Positions 35,090 through 44,627 of a stretch of DNA of 64,000 bases are shown here, piece after piece. Source of the stretch: Bacteroidetes bacterium GWF2_35_48 (GTDB lineage Bacteria > Bacteroidota > Bacteroidia > Bacteroidales > GWF2-35-48). The position numbers were made by a program, and so were the translations under genes. The stretch covers positions 1 through 64,000 of the forward strand of contig MEOG01000100.1 of the NCBI GenBank assembly GCA_001769125.1, given 5' to 3'. The notes beneath the pieces were generated by a model. It saw only the letters and a list, made by a program, of their open reading frames with translations. It was not told where the DNA came from and made no database searches. How positions within the stretch are numbered: position 1 is the stretch's first letter; every line of letters begins with the position of its first letter.

Positions 35090-38000
35090 ACTTTGCAGAA
35101 ACACACAGCAGAGAGTTCAGGGTAATGGGTTTGGTAATATAATCATCGCAACCGGCGGCAAAACATTTTTCTTTATCTTCGGCCATGGCATAAGCAGTTT
35201 GTGCGATTACGGGTAAATCTTTTCTTATTTCTTTAATAATTTTTGTTGCTTCAAAGCCGTTCATTACAGGCATCTGCATGTCCATAAGCACCATTTGGAT
35301 GCTTTGATTTTCTTTACATATATCAATTGCTTCCTGACCATTTTCTGCGCGAAGAATTTTTGCTTTGGTTTTTTTCAGCAATGTTTTCAGATAATGAAAA
35401 TTCACATGGTCGTCTTCAACAATCAAAATTACCTTTGCATCCCAGTTTTGTTCTATGATGCTTTTTTCTTCTGCCTGTTTTGTTTCTTTATGCTTTGGGC
35501 TTACTTTACGGTAGGGTAAACAAAACGAAAATTTAGATCCGCAGTCAGGAGCAGAAACCAGCTCCATGTAGCCATTCATAAGCTCCACAAGGCTTTTTGA
35601 AATTGCAAGACCTAACCCAGTGCCACCATAATGCTTGGTAGTACTGTCATCAGCCTGACGAAAACGGTCGAATATCAAAGATTGCTTTTGCTCTGAAATG
35701 CCAATGCCGGTATCTTCAACATAGAAACATATTTTATTTCCTTCAATTTTATAACCAAACTCTATAAATCCTTTTTCTGTAAACTTAACCGAATTTCCAA
35801 TTAAGTTGGTGAAAATTTGTTTAAGCCTGAAATCATCTAATAAAACAAAGCAACCTGAATTATCTAATCCGTGTTGTAATCTTAAAATAATATCTTTTTT
35901 ATCGCGAAGTGTGATATCAGACTCAAAGAAATTATATAATTCAAATAAAATTGCATTTAACGAGCATTCTGTATCCTGAATAACAATCTGCCCTGCTTCA
36001 ATTTTTGATATATCAATAATATCATTAATAATATTTAGAAGGTCTTTCCCTCTTTTATTAATGATATCAACAAATTCAGATCTTTTATAAGTAGGAAGGC
36101 TTTCATCTTTTAATAAATCTGTAAAGCCAAGAATAGCATTCATTGGAGTCCTTATTTCGTGGCTCATGTTAGCCAGGAATGCAGTTTTAAGTCTGTCTGC
36201 CTCCATGGCCTGTTCTTTTGAACGCAGAATTTCTTCATTTCTGATTTTGTTAGCAATAGCTCCACCAAGTGTATTTGCAAAATTAACAAGAATATTTTCC
36301 TGCGAAGAACTCCATTTGCGCATTTGCATTTTATCTGAAAAGCCAATAAAACCCCAATATTTATTTTCAATAAGAATAGGAATAGCAAGGAAAGACAAAA
36401 TTTCTTTTTTATCTAAAAACATCCGCTCTTTTAAAGGAAAATCTTTAGGTCTGCCTTTTATATTTTCTTTAGATGAAAGAAGAACGAACCATCTCTCAAT
36501 GCCAAGCGAGGCATAAGGCACATTCTGCAAATCGGGATCATTAAAAAGAAGTTGCTCGGAAGTCCATTCAACTCTGTGATTAAATACAGGCTGCTCATCA
36601 GAATCTGGTAAATGCGAATAAATACAAATTGAAGATAATCCTATTGCATTTCCAATTACAGCAAGAGATTGTCCTATTGCTTCATCATGATTTTCTTCAG
36701 TCAAAAGAATCTGTGCAGAAGTATTGATACTTTTCAACAAGACATCTGTTGATTGCATTATTTCTTCTGTTCTGCGTCTTTCGGTTATATCTTGTGTAAT
36801 ACCATAAATAATACCTTTATCAAAAAACTTGGCGTGTACCTCCATGATACAGATTTCGCCGGAAGGATGAATAAAAGTATACTCGAAAGGCTCGTTGCTT
36901 TCCTCATGATTTTCAGTAATACTTGCTCTCTGAAATTTCTCTAATAATAAAGGAATATCTTTATGGGCAATAAATTTCTCGGCATACTCCATCAAGGGCA
37001 TTATCAAAGGCAAGGCACTCAGGGAATCCAGACCAATTAATAACTGGTGTTCTTTACTTAATGTTATCTCTCTTTTGTTTAAATCAAGTTGCCAGCTTCC
37101 TATCATGGCTACCTGATAAACTTCAGATAATTTTTTTTCGTTTTCTTTTATTTTCAATTCGCTTTTTAATCTTGTTGAAATATCTCTGATTGTTGCAATG
37201 ATTAAAACATCATCTTTAAGAGACAATAATTTATAAGTAATTTCAGCATCAAATAAAGAACCGTCTTTTTTTTTGTGCTTCCAGTTAAAAAACTGTGGCT
37301 TGCCATTTAAACAAGCACTGATTTTTTCTTTTCCGGATTCAGATGATTTTCTGCCGTCGGGTTGAAAAACAGGAGCAAGTTCATTGGGTATTGCGCCTAT
37401 AAGTTCTTTACGTGTCATTTCAAAAAGCTCACAGGCTTTCTGATTACAATCGTGAATAACTTCTTTCATTATAAAATATCCATCAGCAGATTTATCAAAT
37501 AATTCGGTATAGCGACTCTCGCTATCACGAAGGCGTGATATGGTTTGCTGAAGAACGTTGTTGGCTCTGTGAATATTTTCATTCGTAGCCATGTACTCTG
37601 CATTCAGAGAGCGATGTTCTTCCATCTGAATTGCAATTTCTTCACTTTTATCTTTCAATTCCAGTTCAGCCAGTTTCCGCTCTGTTATATCAAAAGCGGT
37701 TCCGATTACAGCATACTCACCGCTAAATTCAATTATTCCGACTGAAAAATCAAGCCAGCGGATATCATTATTTTTTGTTTTTATTTTGAACTCAATACGT
37801 TTAGGAGCTCGCGTGTTAGACTTTAAACGTGTTTCGAGTGTTATTTCAGAAACGATGCCAACATCTTCCGTATCAACAAAACGCCAGATATCAGAATTAA
37901 GAATTTCATCCCTCGAATAACCTGTTAATGTAATTGTGGCATCATTCGCGTATAAAATATTTTCAGCCTTATAAATTACAATTACAGCCGGAGACATATC

Positions 38001-39989
38001 AGAAAGCGCTTTGAATTTTTCTTCACTTTCTTTTAGTTGCCTGTTTAGTTGTTGTAAATTATGTATCGTGAATTTTAATTGTTCATTTTTATCCTGAAGA
38101 ATTGCATCGAAATTTTTTCTTTCTTCGGCAATAAGTGAAACCGCCACCATATCTGCAATTGAAGCCGTAAAAACCTGATCTTCGTAAGTCCAATGTCTTT
38201 CTGTAGTTACTTCTGCGCAAAGCACACCAATAATTTTTCCGCGTAACCAAATAGGAGTATCTACAAGAGCTTTGATATTGTTGGGTATAGAATAGTCTTC
38301 TTTAAATTCTATGGTACGTTCGTCGGTAAGGACATCTTCAACAACAAGATTTCTTTGATTTTTTATCGTGTTTAGATAAATCGGATATTTTGTAATATCA
38401 AGAATTGTTCCTTCTTCGTGTTTTGATTTTGACAAGCAAAAAGAATCAACACATTGCAGTGCCGTTTCTTCCTCATTAAAAAGCCAGACGGATGAAAAGT
38501 CAACCTGAAGAGTCGCTGCATTTATTTCATTTAATCTGGCAATGTCGGTTTTAAAATCAATATTTTCATGCCTTATTAATTCAAGCAAAGTATTCTGGTA
38601 ATGAGATGCTTCTTCAAGGCTTTGTTGTAATTGAATCTCCCTGTTTTTTCTTTCAGTAATATCAGAAATAAGAACAGAAACAGTATCAGGCATACCTCCC
38701 TGATGCCTGATAAGGCATATTTTAGCACTGTACCAACGATTGTCACCTTCAATTATTGATGGATATTCTATGTTTTGAATGATTCCATTCCTGAAAACAT
38801 CATTAATTATTGCTTCAAATTTAGCGCTGAATTCAGGGTCAAAAACTGCGCGGAGTGTTTTTCCTAAAAAAAAGGAGTCTTCAAAAAATAAAAATGATTT
38901 ATCGGATGCCCAAACATTTAAAAAGCGATAATCTTTATCTAATTCAAAAATCACATTTTCAAGAGAAGAAATAATTGCTTCAAGGTCGCTCTCTTGTTCA
39001 AAAACTTTCTTTTGAATTTGATAAAATTCTGTAAGATCATGAAAAATACAACCGAGCATTATTCCTTTTGACAAGGTAATACTAAAATAAGAAAAATGAA
39101 TATTACATATTTTATTATTTTTTGAAACAATATCAGCACGCCTTGAAATATTGAGCCATTCTGCTTTTCCTGTTTTAAAAAAATCTAAAATAATATGCTT
39201 GTATTCCTGCTCTGTTTCATTCGTTCTTTTTTCATGAGGTATCATATTTAACTGAAAATCCCATGCATATTTTTTTATAACTTCTTCTTTTTTATAACCG
39301 GTAATTAGTTCGCATTGTTTGTTCCATTCATATATACAGCCATTATCGCTGATCAGAAAAATACCGTCTGATGCATTTTGAAAAATACTAAAGAAAAGTT
39401 CCTCGCTCGCTATAAGTTTTTTCTGGGTTTTTGAAATAGATGAATTTACTTCAAGCAGTTCTTCATTGATGGATTTTATTGTTTCGTTTTGCGTAGATAT
39501 TTCTGTGTTTTTTTCGAGTAATTTGTGCTCTCCGAGATGACTTTTTATTTCCTGCAATTTGTAACGGGAAATATCTTCGAATAAAACACAAATATAATTT
39601 CCATCTGGAGAAAATTTAGAAATGATAAACCAACGATTAAAAAATTCGGAATGAAATTCAACCTTTTCTTTCTCTCCTGAGTTAATTTGTTTTGATAAAA
39701 ATTCCTTGAAATTAAACTTATCATTTTTAATATCGGGAAGAATACTAAATAATGTTTTTCCAATGATTTGCTGACTTTGATTTGAAAGTGAAAGAAAATT
39801 TCGATTGCAATCTAAAATAAGAAAATCGTAAGGAGTATTGTTTTCATCATAAAGAGTCTGCATACATACATAAGACTGACTCATTCCGTCAAGAAGGGCA
39901 GGATAAAATGATCGGGCATCTACTGTGTTTTCAGCAGGTATTTTCTTCTCATTTTTTTCAGGAATACTATTTTTATTTTCTTTTGCCAC
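35076..39989 (-). CDS. Hybrid histidine kinase with six PAS and two GAF domains
   Basis: A 1637-aa cytoplasmic sensor kinase without membrane segments. Approximate order: PAS (30-145), PAS (197-325), PAS (333-450), GAF (470-620), PAS (652-775), PAS (822-945), PAS (953-1073), GAF (1085-1250), HisKA (1267-1333, SHEIRTP with His1277), HATPase (1375-1493, NLIGNSVKF, DTGIG, GGTGLGL), receiver (1518-1635, Asp1570, Lys1620). A phosphorelay to an unseen partner is expected. The start is a GTG (39987-39989). It lies 67 nt downstream of the EEP gene on the same strand. The stimulus is unknown; stacked PAS/GAF domains suggest redox, light or small-molecule sensing. Confidence 0.95.
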   Translation of the reverse strand: MAKENKNSIPEKNEKKIPAENTVDARSFYPALLDGMSQSYVCMQTLYDENNTPYDFLILDCNRNFLSLSNQSQQIIGKTLFSILPDIKNDKFNFKEFLSKQINSGEKEKVEFHSEFFNRWFIISKFSPDGNYICVLFEDISRYKLQEIKSHLGEHKLLEKNTEISTQNETIKSINEELLEVNSSISKTQKKLIASEELFFSIFQNASDGIFLISDNGCIYEWNKQCELITGYKKEEVIKKYAWDFQLNMIPHEKRTNETEQEYKHIILDFFKTGKAEWLNISRRADIVSKNNKICNIHFSYFSITLSKGIMLGCIFHDLTEFYQIQKKVFEQESDLEAIISSLENVIFELDKDYRFLNVWASDKSFLFFEDSFFLGKTLRAVFDPEFSAKFEAIINDVFRNGIIQNIEYPSIIEGDNRWYSAKICLIRHQGGMPDTVSVLISDITERKNREIQLQQSLEEASHYQNTLLELIRHENIDFKTDIARLNEINAATLQVDFSSVWLFNEEETALQCVDSFCLSKSKHEEGTILDITKYPIYLNTIKNQRNLVVEDVLTDERTIEFKEDYSIPNNIKALVDTPIWLRGKIIGVLCAEVTTERHWTYEDQVFTASIADMVAVSLIAEERKNFDAILQDKNEQLKFTIHNLQQLNRQLKESEEKFKALSDMSPAVIVIYKAENILYANDATITLTGYSRDEILNSDIWRFVDTEDVGIVSEITLETRLKSNTRAPKRIEFKIKTKNNDIRWLDFSVGIIEFSGEYAVIGTAFDITERKLAELELKDKSEEIAIQMEEHRSLNAEYMATNENIHRANNVLQQTISRLRDSESRYTELFDKSADGYFIMKEVIHDCNQKACELFEMTRKELIGAIPNELAPVFQPDGRKSSESGKEKISACLNGKPQFFNWKHKKKDGSLFDAEITYKLLSLKDDVLIIATIRDISTRLKSELKIKENEKKLSEVYQVAMIGSWQLDLNKREITLSKEHQLLIGLDSLSALPLIMPLMEYAEKFIAHKDIPLLLEKFQRASITENHEESNEPFEYTFIHPSGEICIMEVHAKFFDKGIIYGITQDITERRRTEEIMQSTDVLLKSINTSAQILLTEENHDEAIGQSLAVIGNAIGLSSICIYSHLPDSDEQPVFNHRVEWTSEQLLFNDPDLQNVPYASLGIERWFVLLSSKENIKGRPKDFPLKERMFLDKKEILSFLAIPILIENKYWGFIGFSDKMQMRKWSSSQENILVNFANTLGGAIANKIRNEEILRSKEQAMEADRLKTAFLANMSHEIRTPMNAILGFTDLLKDESLPTYKRSEFVDIINKRGKDLLNIINDIIDISKIEAGQIVIQDTECSLNAILFELYNFFESDITLRDKKDIILRLQHGLDNSGCFVLLDDFRLKQIFTNLIGNSVKFTEKGFIEFGYKIEGNKICFYVEDTGIGISEQKQSLIFDRFRQADDSTTKHYGGTGLGLAISKSLVELMNGYMELVSAPDCGSKFSFCLPYRKVSPKHKETKQAEEKSIIEQNWDAKVILIVEDDHVNFHYLKTLLKKTKAKILRAENGQEAIDICKENQSIQMVLMDMQMPVMNGFEATKIIKEIRKDLPVIAQTAYAMAEDKEKCFAAGCDDYITKPITLNSLLCVSAKYLNN

Positions 39990-40056
39990 GGAATTTTTTC
40001 AGAAACAGATAGTACAAAATTAAGAAATTAAATGCAAATAATAAAACTAATCGGCT

Positions 40057-41112
40057 TTATTTCAATACAAAACCTGCAAAAACAGGCTGATGATCTGAAT
40101 TTTGAAAATCAAGATTTTTAGTATGAACATAAACCGCATCAACATTAGGAGATATAAGATAATAGTCAATTATAATTTTCGGTGTTGTTTCAGGGTCGTA
40201 AGGAAAATTCAAATACCTATTCGTGGGAACTGTTGGATCGTAAATCCATTTCCATTCTTTTGGAAGAAAATCTTTTGCAATAGAAATCAATTTAAAATGT
40301 TTCTCAGGAAGGGATTTTGAAAATGAATTTTTATCTGCGCCGAAAGGACTTTGATTCCAATCTCCACCCATAATTATATAATTGCCTTTACTATATTCAT
40401 CTGACAAGAAGCCTTTCAGAAATTCCATGTGCTTTGTTTTTACAACACTGTCTTCAAAAGCGGCATTGTGCGTGTTAATAACCAAAAGTTGTTTATTTTC
40501 AGAAACAGGAAAACGCTTGACTATAAAGCAACGATCGAGCATAAATAAATTTGTTGGAAAAGGACCTTCTCCCGGAAATTTATATCGCTCGCAAAGCAAG
40601 GGTTCATGCTTTGTTAACGAGAGAATTCCGGAAATTACTTTTCCCATGGGGGATGAAATTGGAGAAGGAACAAATTTCACGTTGTAATTCATTGCAAAGT
40701 ATGGTTTCCATCCTATTAAAAAAGAAGATAGGCTGTCGCGTTCATTAATATAATAAGAGCGTTTTGCTTCAACATCAACTTCCTGAAGCATTATGAAATC
40801 TATCGAATCGCTTTCTGCAAGCAATGACTTAATTTTTACAAAATTTTCAAGAGTACGTTCTTTGCTTGTCTGCATATTTTTTCCACCATCATAGAAAAAA
40901 TCCATGTCGCCGCCAAGACCAGCATACCCTATATTCCAGATAAGAAATCGAAGCGTATCTCCCTGTTTAAATTGATTTGGATTTTCACTTTTAAAAATTT
41001 CTTCCCTGTCTTGCGGATCATAGTTTGTAAGCATAGAATATCCCAGAAAAATAAGGAATAATATAACTACCAAAGCAATAATCCCAAAAAAAAGTTTGAT
41101 AATTTTTTTCAT
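40057..41112 (-). CDS. Membrane-anchored endonuclease/exonuclease/phosphatase (EEP) family protein
   Basis: A 351-aa protein with an N-terminal membrane anchor (about 5-27) and an EEP domain facing the periplasm or surface. Motifs are in the family order: WNIG (about 59), LQEVD (about 108), NTHN, GGDWNQSPFG and the terminal SDHQPVF. EEP enzymes hydrolyse phosphodiesters of nucleic acids, sphingomyelin or phosphoinositides. Substrate unknown. A secreted nuclease or lipid phosphodiesterase is plausible. It is upstream of the hybrid kinase on the same strand. Confidence 0.88.
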   Translation of the reverse strand: MKKIIKLFFGIIALVVILFLIFLGYSMLTNYDPQDREEIFKSENPNQFKQGDTLRFLIWNIGYAGLGGDMDFFYDGGKNMQTSKERTLENFVKIKSLLAESDSIDFIMLQEVDVEAKRSYYINERDSLSSFLIGWKPYFAMNYNVKFVPSPISSPMGKVISGILSLTKHEPLLCERYKFPGEGPFPTNLFMLDRCFIVKRFPVSENKQLLVINTHNAAFEDSVVKTKHMEFLKGFLSDEYSKGNYIIMGGDWNQSPFGADKNSFSKSLPEKHFKLISIAKDFLPKEWKWIYDPTVPTNRYLNFPYDPETTPKIIIDYYLISPNVDAVYVHTKNLDFQNSDHQPVFAGFVLK

Positions 41113-41236
41113 CTTATTTTTAAAATATCTTTGTTAAGAAAAACAAACAAATGTAAAATAAATCATAATACGGGCAATCAGAAAAAATTCTAATTTTGAG
41201 AACACTCCGGAAAATATTATATTTGGGATAATATGT

Positions 41237-41289
41237 GGCTAAAGCCGAATTGAGTTTATTTGTATTTATTACGTTGACTAAAGTCAACG
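41237..41289. repeat. Twin CTAAAG hairpins
   Basis: GGCTAAAGCC (41237-41246) and CGTTGACTAAAGTCAACG (41272-41289) are two hairpins with the same CTAAAG centre but different stem bases, 25 nt apart. Otherwise I see nothing in the spacer 41113-41429. Confidence 0.65.
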
Positions 41290-41429
41290 CGAATCAATGT
41301 GAGTCGAGATAAAAAAATGAAAATAGTATCTGATAAAAAGTCAATAGTATTTCAATATTAAAAGTTATCAATTATAATGTCTCGGAAAATCAGAAAAAAT
41401 ACGATTAATTTATACAGTGAAAATCTAAA

Positions 41430-42065
41430 ATGCTAACAGAAATCGAAAAATACATACTTGATCATACAGAGCCAGAAGATGAACTTCTGCGGGAACTATA
41501 TCGCGAAACCCATGTGCGCATGTTGCATCCACGTATGGCATCCGGTCACGTGCAGGGAAAAATTCTTGAGATGATTTGCCAGATGATTCAACCTCAGAAT
41601 ATATTAGAAATAGGAACCTATACCGGTTATTCTGCCCTTTGTCTGGCTAAAAGTCTTCCTGAAAACGGAATACTCCACACAGTTGAAATAAACGACGAAA
41701 TTGAAGATTTTACACGCTCTTATTTTGAACGATCTGAATTGAAAAATAAAATAAAATTTCATATCGGAGATGCGCGAGAAATTATTCCAACTTTAAATAC
41801 CAGCTTTGATCTTGTATTTATTGACGGAGAAAAAAATCAATACTGCGATTACTATGAAATAGCGCTTCCTTTTATTCGTAAAAATGGATTTATCATTGCA
41901 GATAATGTATTATGGAGTGAAAAAGTAGTTGATGGAAACTTGCGGAATAATGATCACTTTGCTCATGGCATAAAGGATTTCAACAATCTTGTACAAAAAG
42001 ATACAAGGGTGCAAAATGTACTTTTTCCTGTTCGGGATGGACTGATGGTGTTGAGGAAATTGTAG
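41430..42065 (+). CDS. O-methyltransferase (class I, COMT-like)
   Basis: A 211-aa SAM-dependent enzyme of the bacterial catechol/caffeoyl-CoA O-methyltransferase group. The SAM-binding motif is LEIGTYTGYSALCLA, followed by acidic HTVEINDE, FIDGEKNQY (metal/substrate region) and IADNVLWSEKVVDG. Members are usually divalent-metal dependent dimers that methylate catechol-like hydroxyls. The physiological substrate in Bacteroidota is not known. It converges with the tdh gene across a hairpin terminator. Confidence 0.92.
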   Translation: MLTEIEKYILDHTEPEDELLRELYRETHVRMLHPRMASGHVQGKILEMICQMIQPQNILEIGTYTGYSALCLAKSLPENGILHTVEINDEIEDFTRSYFERSELKNKIKFHIGDAREIIPTLNTSFDLVFIDGEKNQYCDYYEIALPFIRKNGFIIADNVLWSEKVVDGNLRNNDHFAHGIKDFNNLVQKDTRVQNVLFPVRDGLMVLRKL

Positions 42066-42090
42066 GGGGTATTGTAAAATTGTATCTTAT

Positions 42091-42126
42091 AAAAAAGCCC
42101 CAGAAGAATTTACTCCTGAGGCTTTT
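42091..42126. terminator. Bidirectional terminator between O-methyltransferase and tdh
   Basis: AAAAGCC (42093-42099) pairs with GGCTTTT (42120-42126); a further CAG/CTG stem lies inside. A- and T-runs flank both sides, suited to the convergent genes. Confidence 0.72.
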
Positions 42127-42146
42127 CAATAAAAAAACTTCATGAA

Positions 42147-43115
42147 TTAAATTAATTCATTTTTGTGTTTTTCACCAATAACTTTCAACATATCCTGTGT
42201 CATAGCATCAAGATTATAACTGGGTTTCCATCCCCATTCTTCTCTGGCAGCTGTATCGTCTACAGAATCTGGCCATGAATCAGCAATTTTCTGACGGAAA
42301 TCAGGTTCGTAAGAAATTTGAAATTCAGGAATATATTTTTTAATAGAGTCAGCCATATCTTTAACAGTAAAGCTCATTGCGCCTACGTTAAAGTCACTGT
42401 GATGTTTTAATTTTGTAAAATCTGCTTCCATCAGGTCACAGGTTGCTTTCAGACAATCGGGCATATACATCATCGGGAGGCGTGTGTCCTCTTTAACAAA
42501 ACAAGTATACTTTTTATTTTTAATAGCTTCGTAATAAATAGCCACAGCATAGTCTGTAGTACCTCCACCAGGAAGTGTTTCATTGCTGATAATACCAGGA
42601 TATCTCAACCCTCTAACATCAAGTCCGAATTTTCTAACATAATAATCTGCCAGTAATTCTCCGGATACTTTCGTAACTCCATACATAGTAGTCGGTTTCA
42701 GAATTGTTTCCTGTGGTGCATTCTTAGGTGTTTCGGGACCGAATACAGCAATAGAACTAGGAACAAGTACCTGTTTCATTTTGTACTCAAGGGCAACATC
42801 AAGAATATTTATGAGCCCGTTCATGTTTACATTCCATGCATGTTTTGGATCTGCTTCACCAGTAGCAGAAAGAATCGCTGCCATATTGATAATACAGTCC
42901 ACATTATGTTTTTTTACGACTTCAATCAGTTGCTCTTTGTTTACAGCATCAACTACTTCAAACGGACCAGAATTTTTTAATTTTTCAGAAGGAGCAGTTT
43001 TTCTTACTCCTGCAATAACATTATTATTACCATATATTTTGCGAAGTTCCATTGTGAGCTCAGAACCTATCTGTCCGGCAGAACCAACTACTAAAATTTT
43101 TGAAAATTTTCCCAT
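42147..43115 (-). CDS. tdh: SDR-type L-threonine 3-dehydrogenase
   Basis: A 322-aa extended-SDR enzyme. The NAD loop is GSAGQIGSE (11-19), the catalytic pair Tyr145-xxx-Lys149 (YGVTK), and a substrate-side stretch is RYPGIISNETLPGGGTTDYAV, which I recognise from bacterial SDR-type threonine dehydrogenases. It oxidises L-threonine to 2-amino-3-ketobutyrate with NAD+. The divergent neighbour kbl cleaves that product with CoA, which strongly supports the assignment over a generic UDP-sugar epimerase. Confidence 0.88.
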   Translation of the reverse strand: MGKFSKILVVGSAGQIGSELTMELRKIYGNNNVIAGVRKTAPSEKLKNSGPFEVVDAVNKEQLIEVVKKHNVDCIINMAAILSATGEADPKHAWNVNMNGLINILDVALEYKMKQVLVPSSIAVFGPETPKNAPQETILKPTTMYGVTKVSGELLADYYVRKFGLDVRGLRYPGIISNETLPGGGTTDYAVAIYYEAIKNKKYTCFVKEDTRLPMMYMPDCLKATCDLMEADFTKLKHHSDFNVGAMSFTVKDMADSIKKYIPEFQISYEPDFRQKIADSWPDSVDDTAAREEWGWKPSYNLDAMTQDMLKVIGEKHKNELI

Positions 43116-43159
43116 ATATCTATAAATTTAATTAATTGAAATATTTATAATTACCCGAA

Positions 43160-43167
43160 CAAAAATA
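43160..43167 (-). promoter_or_regulatory. Probable -7 box of tdh
   Basis: TATTTTTG on the minus strand, about 45 nt before the tdh ATG. No clear -33. Confidence 0.4.
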
Positions 43168-43247
43168 AATTAATTTTAAAATTATAAGCATGAATTAAAT
43201 TTTATTTTTTTATGTTGTAAATCATGGAGCAGAAATATAAAATCGCA

Positions 43248-43255
43248 TATATTTG
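43248..43255 (+). promoter_or_regulatory. Probable -7 box of kbl
   Basis: TATATTTG, exact TANNTTTG match, 38 nt before the kbl ATG. The -33 is not clear. Confidence 0.42.
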
Positions 43256-43293
43256 TTTGCTTAAAATTAAGTATAAACTTAAATATCATAAAA

Positions 43294-44535
43294 ATGTACG
43301 GAAAATTAAAAGAGCACCTTGCAAAAGAAATAGGTGCAATTAAAGAAGCTGGTCTTTTCAAAAATGAAAGGATTATTGAAAGTGAACAAGGTGCAGAAAT
43401 TGTTGTTAAAGGAAAAAAATGTCTGAATTTTTGCGCAAATAATTATCTTGGATTGTCATCTCATCCGGATCTGATAAAAGCATCCCATGAAGAGATTGAT
43501 CACAGAGGTTATGGTTTATCCTCCGTACGTTTTATTTGCGGTACTCAGGATATTCACAAACAACTGGAAGAAAAAGTTTCAAAATTTTTAGGAATGGAAG
43601 ATACTATCCTTTTCTCTTCCTGCTTTGATGCTAACGGAGCTGTTTTTGAACCACTCCTTGGTGAAGATGATGCAATTATTACTGATGCGTTGAACCATGC
43701 TTCTATTATTGACGGAATACGTCTTTGTAAAGGACAAAGGTGGATTTATAATCATGGCGATATGCGCGATGTTGAAGAAGTTGATCCTACTACAAATAAA
43801 GCTGGAAAAGGTTTGGAACGCTGCTTAAAGGAAGCGCAAAAATGTCGTTTCAGAATGATTGCAACAGATGGTTCTTTCAGTATGGATGGTGATATTGCCA
43901 AATTACATGAAATATGTGACCTTGCAGAAAAATATGATGCCCTTGTAATGGTAGATGATAGCCATTCAACCGGATTTTTAGGGAAAACAGGCAGGGGAAC
44001 CCATGAGTATCGTAATGTTATGGGTCGTGTTGATATTATAACTACCACTTTTGGAAAAGCCCTTGGTGGTGCTTCCGGTGGCTGCATCTCCGGACCAAAA
44101 GAAATTATTGACTGGATGCGTAATAAAGCCCGTCCATATTTATTCTCAAACTCTGTTGCACCAGCTGTTGTTGGAGCTACAATAAAAGTTATGGATTTGC
44201 TTACATCTTCCACACAACTTCGCGATAAATTAGAAAACAACACCAAATATTTCAGGTCAAAAATGACTGAAGCTGGTTTTGATATTATTAAAGGAGATCA
44301 CCCTATTTGTGCAATTATGTTTGGCAAATACCCCGATTGCTCAAAACTTGCTGTCAATTTCGCAAACAGAATGCTGGAAGAAGGAATTTATGTAATTGCT
44401 TTCTCATTCCCAGTTGTTCCAAAAGGAAAAGACAGAATAAGAGTACAGATTTCTGCCGGACACGAGATGGAGCATCTCGACAAAGCCATTGCTGCTTTTA
44501 CCAAGGTTGGAAAAGAACTTGGAATGATAAAATAA
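43294..44535 (+). CDS. kbl: Glycine C-acetyltransferase (2-amino-3-ketobutyrate CoA ligase)
   Basis: A 413-aa PLP-dependent alpha-oxoamine synthase that cleaves 2-amino-3-ketobutyrate with CoA to glycine and acetyl-CoA. The PLP lysine is Lys255 ([13 protein letters not shown]) and the cofactor-holding VDDSHSTGF lies at about 220-228. [12 protein letters not shown] near the N-terminus is typical. The divergently transcribed tdh supplies its substrate. Serine palmitoyltransferase or AONS are relatives, but sequence and context favour Kbl. A strong terminator follows at once. Confidence 0.95.
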   Translation: MYGKLKEHLAKEIGAIKEAGLFKNERIIESEQGAEIVVKGKKCLNFCANNYLGLSSHPDLIKASHEEIDHRGYGLSSVRFICGTQDIHKQLEEKVSKFLGMEDTILFSSCFDANGAVFEPLLGEDDAIITDALNHASIIDGIRLCKGQRWIYNHGDMRDVEEVDPTTNKAGKGLERCLKEAQKCRFRMIATDGSFSMDGDIAKLHEICDLAEKYDALVMVDDSHSTGFLGKTGRGTHEYRNVMGRVDIITTTFGKALGGASGGCISGPKEIIDWMRNKARPYLFSNSVAPAVVGATIKVMDLLTSSTQLRDKLENNTKYFRSKMTEAGFDIIKGDHPICAIMFGKYPDCSKLAVNFANRMLEEGIYVIAFSFPVVPKGKDRIRVQISAGHEMEHLDKAIAAFTKVGKELGMIK

Positions 44536-44561
44536 AAAAAGGGACGAAAGTCCCTTTTTTT
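44534..44561 (+). terminator. Intrinsic terminator of kbl
   Basis: GGGAC (44541-44545), GAAA tetraloop, GTCCC (44550-44554), then seven T. It starts about 5 nt after the stop. Confidence 0.9.
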
Positions 44562-44627
44562 ATTTATAACGGGTTTCGTGCAGGCTTCATAAGGCAAACA
44601 ATAAACCTGCGATTCGGAAATAAATAT

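Noticed and set aside
41197-41215. Half copy of the tdk-upstream element (TTTTGAGAACACTCCGGAAAA)
   Set aside because: Similarity to one arm only, with mismatches, and no partner arm nearby.
42147-43115. UDP-sugar epimerase
   Set aside because: The SDR signature alone would allow it, but the divergent kbl and the SDR-threonine-dehydrogenase-like stretches make Tdh more likely.
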